A stretch of 6,869 nt of DNA from Acinetobacter sp. (GTDB lineage: Bacteria; Pseudomonadota; Gammaproteobacteria; Pseudomonadales; Moraxellaceae): assembly GCA_008017255.1 (NCBI GenBank), contig SSHD01000016.1, positions 1-6,869 of the forward strand, given 5' to 3'. Made by a program: the position numbers and the translations under genes. The notes below the pieces were generated by a model, which saw nothing but the letters and a program-made list of their open reading frames with translations, searched no databases and had not been told where the DNA came from. The first letter of the stretch is position 1. Each line of letters starts with the position of its first letter. Shown in pieces: positions 1-5,167 of the stretch.

Positions 1-2145
1 ATCAATTACCGTGCGCATATCGTCGGCACTTGGCGTGCGTGGGCTGTGAATGTCATACACACCTGGTCCAATCGCATTTGGGTAACCTTGCTCATGGAAC
101 ACTTCTAGCAACTGCAAACCCGAACGTGAGGTTTCAATGGTAATCACATCGGCATCCATAGCGGTAATTTGCGGTAAACAGTCTTTAAAGTCTGAATAAC
201 ACATGTGAGTGTGAATTTGCGTGTCTATGCGGGCGCTGCTTGAACAATGCTTAAATGATTTCACTGCCCAGTCCCAATATTCCGCTTGGTCAGCTTTGCG
301 CAGTGGTAAACCTTCACGGAACGCCGCTTCATCTATTTGAATAATATCCACGCCTGCATCTTGCAAATCTGCCACTTCTAAACGAATCGCTTCTGCCAAC
401 TGCAAACACACTTCACGGCGAGTACGGTGCGCAGGAGGGAACGACCAATTCAAAATCGTTACAGGTCCAGTCAACATGCCTTTGACATGTTTTTCGGTCA
501 GGCTGTTGGCATATTCAATCCATTCTACAGTCATGGCATTTGGACGTGAAATGTCACCGACCACAATCGGCGGGCGCACACAGCGGCTAACAGAGGACTG
601 CACCCAGCCAAATTTAGATAACCAAAAGCCATCTAACAAGCCTGCAAAATATTCCACCATGTCGGTACGTTCAGCTTCGCCGTGTACCAATACATCCAGT
701 CCTAAATCTTCCTGTTGGTCAATCGCATAGGAAATTTCTTTTTTCATGGCGATTTCATAATCGGTATTGGACAAATCACCTTTATTCCACGCTGCACGTG
801 CGGCACGAATTTCCGCTGTTTGTGGGAAAGAACCAATGGTGGTGGTGGGAATCAATGGTAAATTAAGTTTGGCGTGTTGTGCCTTAAAACGTGCTTCAAA
901 TGACTCGCCACGTGCTTGACCAATTAAATCAAAGGCTTGATCTGCGGCTTTAGATAGTTTTTCATTGGCGTAGATGTTACCAGTAGCAAGTGCCACCAAT
1001 TCATCCAGTTTTTGACGTGCAAAAGCCAGTTTGCCATCAATTTCTGTTGGTACAGTTTCAGAAGCTAAATCGACTGGCACATGCAGCAGCGAACAACCAG
1101 AAGATAGCCATAAACGCTCGCCTACAGCTTTTTGTGCCGTTTGCACTACCTCATTGAGTGCAACAAGGTCACTTGCCCATACGCTGCGTCCATTGATGAC
1201 ACCGAGCGATAAAATTTTATGGGTTGGGAGTTGGTCAATGACTTTTTTCCAGAAAAATTCACCTTGCTTTTCACGGGTAATATCAATGTGTAGACCTGCA
1301 ACAGGCAAGTTCACGGCAAGGTTTAAATTGTTGCCTAAGGTTTCAAAATAACTGGCAACAATCAGTTTTAAGCCATCACGACGTTGCAATAGGTTATAAA
1401 CACGTTCAAATGCCGCTTGCCATTCAGACGCAAGCTCGAGCACTAAAATGGGCTCGTCTATTTGCACGACTTCTACACCTTTGCTGCGTAAGTCATCGAG
1501 CAGTTGCACGTATATCGGCAGTAGTTGATCGACAAATTTTAGTGTGGCTTTATCTGCGCTAATGTCGGCATGGTCTGTACCACATTCGCAAGCGTGTTTA
1601 TCCGCTTGTGTGGTGTTGCTATCGACAATCCGTGATAAATATAAAAAGCTTAGTAACCCTGGAATCACTACTTTAAGCGGTTGATTCAAGGCTTTGGCTC
1701 GTTCAACTTGCGCCAATAAATCGGCAAAGTCGGCTTTAAATGTTTGCGCTGAACTTAGCTCAGGTACAAGGTAGTGATAGTTAGTATCAAACCATTTGGT
1801 CATCTCCAGTGCTGCAACATCGGCACAGTTCGGCGCACGACCACGTGCGAGGTAAAACTGTTGATCGACTTGATTCAGCGTTAGCGCTTGTTTAAAACGT
1901 GCAGGAATTACGCCTAAACGCACGGCATGGGTGAGTATGCTGTCATAAAATACAAAGTCACCCACTGTGAGCAATGACAGTCCAGCATCGGCTTGCGCCT
2001 GCCAGTTGGCTGCTTCAACCGCTTGCGCTTTGGCTAAAAATTCGGCTTGCGTACTTTCGCCTTTCCAATAACTTTCGCAGGCAAATTTCAGTTCACGTTT
2101 TGCCCCGACACGAGGGTAGCCAAGGATATGAGTTTGAATAGACAT
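1..2145 (-). CDS. metE: Cobalamin-independent methionine synthase MetE (3' end outside window)
   Basis: 5-methyltetrahydropteroyltriglutamate-homocysteine methyltransferase, a cytosolic zinc enzyme that makes methionine from homocysteine without vitamin B12. I translated the minus strand from the ATG at 2145-2143. The frame is open for 715 codons to the window edge, against about 755 for the family, so only some 40 C-terminal residues are missing. The N-terminal domain opens with HILGYPRVG. The catalytic half has TTTIGSFPQT (IGS at 437-439, homocysteine binding), HGEAER (E490), IIQIDE near 601-606, the zinc ligands H647 and C649 in THMCYSDF, E671 in ITIETSRSG, and H700 in YDIHSP. From memory of the E. 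coli protein these are its known residues shifted by +6. The last zinc ligand, a C-terminal Cys, lies outside the window. An insertion around residues 175-200 contains H184, C186, C188 and H192, which E. coli MetE lacks. The ribosome site before the ATG (GAGAA) is weak. The gene is divergent from metR, with MetR-type operators upstream. Confidence 0.97.
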   Translation of the reverse strand, partial: MSIQTHILGYPRVGAKRELKFACESYWKGESTQAEFLAKAQAVEAANWQAQADAGLSLLTVGDFVFYDSILTHAVRLGVIPARFKQALTLNQVDQQFYLARGRAPNCADVAALEMTKWFDTNYHYLVPELSSAQTFKADFADLLAQVERAKALNQPLKVVIPGLLSFLYLSRIVDSNTTQADKHACECGTDHADISADKATLKFVDQLLPIYVQLLDDLRSKGVEVVQIDEPILVLELASEWQAAFERVYNLLQRRDGLKLIVASYFETLGNNLNLAVNLPVAGLHIDITREKQGEFFWKKVIDQLPTHKILSLGVINGRSVWASDLVALNEVVQTAQKAVGERLWLSSGCSLLHVPVDLASETVPTEIDGKLAFARQKLDELVALATGNIYANEKLSKAADQAFDLIGQARGESFEARFKAQHAKLNLPLIPTTTIGSFPQTAEIRAARAAWNKGDLSNTDYEIAMKKEISYAIDQQEDLGLDVLVHGEAERTDMVEYFAGLLDGFWLSKFGWVQSSVSRCVRPPIVVGDISRPNAMTVEWIEYANSLTEKHVKGMLTGPVTILNWSFPPAHRTRREVCLQLAEAIRLEVADLQDAGVDIIQIDEAAFREGLPLRKADQAEYWDWAVKSFKHCSSSARIDTQIHTHMCYSDFKDCLPQITAMDADVITIETSRSGLQLLEVFHEQGYPNAIGPGVYDIHSPRTPSADDMRTVID

Positions 2146-2164
2146 GATGTTCTCAACATTAAAA

Positions 2165-2207
2165 TGAGTAAAATTCATTTGATATTGGAATGATGAAATA
2201 AAATTCA
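2165..2207. promoter_or_regulatory. Two degenerate MetR-like half-site pairs nearer metE
   Basis: TGAG-TAAAA-TTCA at 2165-2177 differs from the MetR consensus at one arm base and is embedded in a longer imperfect palindrome (AAATGAG/TTCATTT). TGAA-ATAAAA-TTCA at 2194-2207 has both perfect arms but a six-base spacer. LysR-type activators commonly bind one strong recognition site and a weaker activation site next to the -35, and these could be the weaker sites. In such AT-rich DNA, chance matches are possible. Confidence 0.45.
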
Positions 2208-2240
2208 CATTGAAACAAACTAAATAATTTCATGCTAAAA

Positions 2241-2253
2241 TGAATTTAATTCA
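2241..2253. promoter_or_regulatory. MetR operator, perfect TGAA-N5-TTCA match
   Basis: The 13 bases TGAATTTAATTCA match exactly the MetR consensus known from enteric bacteria (TGAA, five bases, TTCA). The site lies 96 bases before the metE ATG, where a LysR-type regulator would bind upstream of an activated promoter. It could also serve metR autoregulation. The binding function is inferred from the motif and from the neighbouring metR gene. Confidence 0.75.
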
Positions 2254-2334
2254 ATTTACAATTCTTCCTGACTCAGTTTTCCTGAATCAAGGCTATGTTT
2301 GCGTTAAGAGTTGGAATCGAAAAAAGTGGCTGAT

Positions 2335-2440
2335 GCTTTGCTCCTTCCCCTGCGAGGGGGAAGGTTGGGATGGGGGTTCGTTCTTAAATGATACCCCCTC
2401 TAAATCTCCCCCTTTACATGGGGAGACTTCAAAGCAAAGC
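2335..2440. repeat. Hairpin-rich GC-rich repeat element with inverted ends (MITE/REP-like)
   Basis: This GC-rich block of about 106 bases in AT-rich surroundings is bounded by the inverted 8-mers GCTTTGCT (2335-2342) and AGCAAAGC (2433-2440). Inside are two perfect hairpins: CCTTCCCC/GGGGAAGG (8-base stem, 2343-2364) and TCTCCCC/GGGGAGA (7-base stem, 2405-2426). Between them, GGGGGT (2372-2377) pairs with ACCCCC (2393-2398). The two halves are diverged inverted copies of each other, so the whole element can fold into a cruciform. The layout resembles dispersed non-coding repeats of bacterial genomes. No transposase and no clear target-site duplication is visible. Being a dispersed repeat is an inference, because only one copy lies in this window. 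Confidence 0.65.
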
Positions 2441-2490
2441 GAAAGAAAATCAATTCAACTATTCACCCAAACATAGTTTTAGCAAAGGGG

Positions 2491-2496
2491 AAGGAG
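2491..2496 (+). promoter_or_regulatory. AAGGAG, possible but distant ribosome binding site of metR
   Basis: AAGGAG within the purine run GGGGAAGGAG is a textbook Shine-Dalgarno sequence, but it ends 20 bases before the metR ATG at 2517, well beyond the usual 5-9 bases. An in-frame TAG at 2505-2507 excludes an earlier start at a better distance; only GTC, ATT and GCT lie between that stop and the ATG. Either the site is not used, or RNA structure shortens the distance. Confidence 0.4.
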
Positions 2497-2516
2497 ATAA
2501 GCACTAGGTCATTGCT

Positions 2517-3431
2517 ATGCTAGAAATTCGTCATTTAAAAACATTACTTGCGCTACGAGAACATGGCTCATTGGTGGCTGCGGCAAGCGATTTATGCCTT
2601 ACGCCATCGGCGATTTCTCATCAACTCAAAGAGTTAGATCACTGGTTTGGGGTGGAAGTGGTGAATCGGCGCAGTCGCCCTCTGACCTTTTCTACGGTTG
2701 GGCAGCGCTTACTGAAACTGGCGGATGACGTATTGCCACAAATTCAAATTGCGCAAAGCGACATCACTCGACTCGTGCATGGGCAAACAGGACGGATTAT
2801 TTTTTCTTCAGAATGTCATAGTTGTTTTGATTGGCTCATGCCGCTGCTCAATCAGTATCGGCAGCAATATCCTGATGTAGACTTAGACTTTGCCGCAGGT
2901 TTTGAGTCTAATCCGCATGAGTTGCTGCAAAATGCTGAATTTGATTTACTCATTACCGCTGACCCAATCGCACTCAAAGGCATCGAGTATTTTCCGATTT
3001 TTGAATATGAATCACGTTTGGTGTTATCCAATACGCATCCACTGGTGCGGGTGGAACAGATTACGGTGCAAGATTTAGCGGAGCAGACTTTAATTACTTA
3101 TCCGGTCGATAAGCACCGCCTCGACATCATGGCGAAATTATTTATCCCCGCCAATATTTTGCCTAAGCAAATTCGCACCACCGATTTAACTCAAATGCTC
3201 ATTCAACTGGTCGCCAGTGGGCGTGGTATTGCCGCTTTGCCAGATTGGGTGGTGGCGGAATATGAGCAAAAGGGTTGGGTGGTGAGCCGCCGTTTAGACT
3301 GTGTGTCTGCGACTGGGTTACGCCGTACTTTGTATGCGGGTTATCGCTTGGAAGATAAAGGCAAAAGTTATTTTGATGGTTTTTTGCAGCAATTGGCAAA
3401 ATTTTCGCATAAAAAAGGTTTTGTTAAATAA
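2517..3431 (+). CDS. metR: LysR-type transcriptional activator MetR
   Basis: Regulator of methionine biosynthesis. MetR binds DNA as a LysR-family protein, uses homocysteine as co-effector and activates metE, and often other met genes, in gamma-proteobacteria. The product has 304 residues (E. coli MetR about 317). An N-terminal winged helix-turn-helix covers about residues 1-60 (opening MLEIRHLKTLLALREHGSL, recognition helix around TPSAISHQLKELD, 29-41). A linker helix follows, then a substrate-binding-like effector domain from about residue 92. Signature stretches shared with E. coli MetR are SECHSC (98-103), the FDLLITAD region (142-149), RLVL, LITYPV (192-197) and GIAALPDWVV (237-246). The start is fixed by alignment with MetR openings of the form MIEVKHLKTL and by an upstream in-frame stop. 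The gene is divergent from metE and ends before a terminator shared with fpr. Confidence 0.96.
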   Translation: MLEIRHLKTLLALREHGSLVAAASDLCLTPSAISHQLKELDHWFGVEVVNRRSRPLTFSTVGQRLLKLADDVLPQIQIAQSDITRLVHGQTGRIIFSSECHSCFDWLMPLLNQYRQQYPDVDLDFAAGFESNPHELLQNAEFDLLITADPIALKGIEYFPIFEYESRLVLSNTHPLVRVEQITVQDLAEQTLITYPVDKHRLDIMAKLFIPANILPKQIRTTDLTQMLIQLVASGRGIAALPDWVVAEYEQKGWVVSRRLDCVSATGLRRTLYAGYRLEDKGKSYFDGFLQQLAKFSHKKGFVK

Positions 3432-3455
3432 GCTATCAGAGAAATTTAAGTACAA

Positions 3456-3481
3456 AAAACCGAGCGCAATGGCTCGGTTTT
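3456..3481. terminator. Bidirectional intrinsic terminator between metR and fpr
   Basis: AAAACCGAGC and GCTCGGTTTT form a perfect 10-base stem around the six-base loop GCAATG. On the plus strand it ends in a run of four T after the GC stem and serves metR, whose stop is 25 bases upstream. On the minus strand the GC stem is followed by six T and serves fpr, whose stop is at 3499-3501. The position between two convergent genes fits a shared rho-independent terminator. Confidence 0.92.
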
Positions 3482-3498
3482 GATTGGCGTAACGCAGA

Positions 3499-4278
3499 TT
3501 ATTTTTCTACGAAAGCACGTTCAATCACATAATCGCCCATCACACCCATACGAGGTGATTCAACCATACCGTGTTGATCGAGCAGGGCAGCTACATCTTT
3601 TAAGAATGCAGGGCTGCCACAGAGCATGGCACGGTCAGTTTCGCGGTTAAAACGTGGCAAACCAATTTTCTCAAATAGTTGACCAGTTTCAATGGCAGTG
3701 GTAACACGACCTTGAGTATGGAATGGTTCACGGGTAACGGTTGGGTAATAAATTAGTTTATCTTTAATACCTAACTCTTCAAAAAATTCGTGGTTCGGCA
3801 GTTCATTTAGCATCAGGTCTTGATACGCCAACTCAGAAATGAAACGTGTACCGTGTACTACAATCACTTTTTCATATTTTTCGTAAGTTTCAGGGTCACG
3901 AATCAAAGACAAGAACGGCGCAAGACCTGTACCAGAAGATAAAAGATATAAGTTTTTACCTGGTAATAAATCGTCATGTACCAAAGTACCTGTTGGTTTT
4001 TTAGAAATTAAAATTTCATCGCCCACTTGGACTTTTTGTAAAATAGAAGTCAGTGGACCGTCTGGCACTTTAATCGAGAAAAATTCGAGTTCTTCTTCAT
4101 AATTGGCACTTGCAATCGAATAAGCACGCATTAAAGGCTTGCCATTTACTTCAAGTCCAATCATCACAAACTGACCATTTTTAAAACGCAAGCTGGTATC
4201 GCGCGTGGTTTTAAAGCTGAAAAGTGTGTCATTCCAGTGGTGAACATGAGTAATGCGTTCAACGTTAAAAGCAGCCAT
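3499..4278 (-). CDS. fpr: Ferredoxin/flavodoxin-NADP(+) reductase
   Basis: A cytosolic FAD enzyme that passes electrons between NADPH and ferredoxin or flavodoxin, feeding Fe-S cluster, radical and oxidative-stress chemistry. The product has 259 residues, the normal length for the bacterial plant-type FNR family. The N-terminal FAD-binding barrel carries RAYSIAS (51-57, flavin-binding RxYS) and FSIKVPDGPLTS (67-78). The C-terminal NADP-binding domain carries SSGTGLAPFLSL (114-125), VVHGTR (140-145) and LCGSPAFLKD (219-228). The tail VIERAFVEK extends past the point where E. coli Fpr ends and is typical of the Azotobacter/Pseudomonas subclass, in which C-terminal residues stack on the flavin. 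The ATG at 4278-4276 opens MAAFNVERIT, as expected. A modest GAGA lies about ten bases before it. The gene is convergent with metR and divergent from trmO. Confidence 0.94.
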   Translation of the reverse strand: MAAFNVERITHVHHWNDTLFSFKTTRDTSLRFKNGQFVMIGLEVNGKPLMRAYSIASANYEEELEFFSIKVPDGPLTSILQKVQVGDEILISKKPTGTLVHDDLLPGKNLYLLSSGTGLAPFLSLIRDPETYEKYEKVIVVHGTRFISELAYQDLMLNELPNHEFFEELGIKDKLIYYPTVTREPFHTQGRVTTAIETGQLFEKIGLPRFNRETDRAMLCGSPAFLKDVAALLDQHGMVESPRMGVMGDYVIERAFVEK

Positions 4279-4315
4279 TTAAGGTCTCGATCACGGTTAA
4301 AAGAAACAGGCTGCT

Positions 4316-4343
4316 ATTCTAATCTAAAATCATTCGCTATAAA
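4316..4343. promoter_or_regulatory. Candidate divergent promoter elements for fpr and trmO
   Basis: The 100 bases between the fpr and trmO starts must hold promoters for both genes. On the minus strand, TTTATA (4343-4338) and TAGAAT (4321-4316) are 16 bases apart and could be the -35 and -10 of fpr. On the plus strand, TATAAA (4338-4343) could be the -10 of trmO, but no good -35 precedes it. These are weak consensus matches in AT-rich DNA and are given only as candidates. Confidence 0.28.
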
Positions 4344-4378
4344 CTGAATATATTTAATTGTGTTTATCAGAAAAAATG

Positions 4379-5143
4379 ATGAATTATTGCGTCACCATGC
4401 CGATAATCGGTTATATGCAGTCGCCGTATCGAGAAAAATTTGGCATTCCACGCCAGCCCAATTTGGTTCAGGTCGAAACTTATATCGAAATGCAAGCGCC
4501 GTATAACGACCTTTTGGCGTTTGAGGGCATAGATGAATTTAGTCATTTATGGTTGCTGTGGCAGTTCCATGACAATATACAAAATCAAACTAGCGAAAAC
4601 GCTAACGACCACCAAGCCGTTAAATTTCGTGCTCAAGTGCGCCCGCCACGGCTCGGTGGCAATCAAAAAGTAGGGGTATTTGCGACCCGCAGTATGTATC
4701 GACCTGCGCCGATTGGGCTATCGGTGGTACAGTTGCAACGAGTCGAAAAAGTGGGTAAAAGCGTTCGGGTGTATGTAACAGGCAGCGATTTATTGCATGG
4801 CACACCTATTTTAGACATTAAACCTTATATTCAGTATTCAGATGCCGTGCCCAATGCGCAAAGCGGTTATGCGCAAGACATGCCAGTGCGTAAGGCGGTG
4901 CTTTGGACACAAACTGCGCAGTTACAACAGCAGCAATTGCTGCAACAAGCCATTTGCAATAAAAAGATATTCGATGAACTCGAACAAGTGTTATCTTTAG
5001 ATCCACGTCCTGCGTATCAGAATGATGCAACGCGTGTTTATGGTATGTGTTTTGCACAATTGAATATTCGTTTTACAGTGGATGAAACGCAGCTCACCGT
5101 AATTGCGGTAGAAGCAAACGAAGAACTTAAAAATATAATTTAG
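4379..5143 (+). CDS. trmO: tRNA (N6-threonylcarbamoyladenosine-37-N6)-methyltransferase TrmO
   Basis: A SAM-dependent enzyme that methylates t6A at position 37 of tRNA-Thr(GGU) to m6t6A, improving decoding. The older name of the family is TsaA/YaeB/UPF0066. From the ATG at 4379 the product has 254 residues (E. coli about 235). The N-terminal TsaA-like barrel carries SPYREKFGIPRQP (15-27), FSHLWLLWQFH (54-64), VRPPRLGGN (87-95), GVFATRSMYRPAPIGLS (99-115) and LLHGTPILDIKPY (138-150), which form the SAM site and dimer surface in this family. The C-terminal domain has the conserved LDPRPAYQ (207-214). Relative to E. coli there is a polar insertion at about 65-82, and a Gln-rich stretch lies at 179-190. 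ATG codons at 4376 and 4379 are adjacent and a TTG at 4358 is also in frame. None has a good ribosome site, and homology favours 4376 or 4379. It probably reads on into the secretion ATPase 24 bases downstream. Confidence 0.94.
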   Translation: MNYCVTMPIIGYMQSPYREKFGIPRQPNLVQVETYIEMQAPYNDLLAFEGIDEFSHLWLLWQFHDNIQNQTSENANDHQAVKFRAQVRPPRLGGNQKVGVFATRSMYRPAPIGLSVVQLQRVEKVGKSVRVYVTGSDLLHGTPILDIKPYIQYSDAVPNAQSGYAQDMPVRKAVLWTQTAQLQQQQLLQQAICNKKIFDELEQVLSLDPRPAYQNDATRVYGMCFAQLNIRFTVDETQLTVIAVEANEELKNII

Positions 5144-5152
5144 CGGGTATTT

Positions 5153-5159
5153 GGGGAAG
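5153..5159 (+). promoter_or_regulatory. Ribosome binding site of the GspE-family gene
   Basis: GGGGAAG lies eight bases before the ATG at 5168, inside the 24-base gap after the trmO stop. It supports this start and suggests translation from a trmO read-through transcript, since no promoter fits in the gap itself. Confidence 0.6.
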
Positions 5160-5167
5160 TTAGGCTT

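Larger units (their letters stand above)
2146..2516. other. metE-metR divergent intergenic region (371 bases)
   Basis: This gap between the divergent metE and metR starts has two parts. Bases 2146 to about 2260 are very AT-rich and hold the MetR-type operators and presumably the metE promoter. On the minus strand a loose -10 (TATCAA, about 2179-2184) is the best I can find, and no good -35 goes with it, which fits an activator-dependent promoter. Bases 2335-2440 are a GC-rich hairpin repeat. Bases 2441-2516 lead into metR and include a purine-rich AAGGAG. An open frame of 78 codons runs across the region (2240-2476), but it passes through the operator and the repeat and I do not regard it as a gene. 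I found no convincing sigma-70 promoter for metR. Confidence 0.8.

Noticed and set aside
476..1351. Two plus-strand open frames (84 and 106 codons) inside metE
   Set aside because: Both lie antisense within a continuous, motif-rich metE frame, and their peptides are low-complexity Ser/Thr-rich shadows.
2335..2440. Repeat read as an intrinsic terminator or riboswitch
   Set aside because: Neither hairpin is followed by a T run, and the layout matches no methionine, SAM or homocysteine riboswitch that I know.
2240..2476. Open frame of 78 codons on the plus strand in the metE-metR gap
   Set aside because: It starts next to the MetR box, runs straight through the hairpin repeat, has no ribosome site, and its peptide shows no recognisable domain. 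It is best explained by chance.
4358..4378. TTG at 4358 as the start of trmO
   Set aside because: It adds seven residues not expected from family alignment and has no ribosome site, and two ATG codons follow at the expected position.
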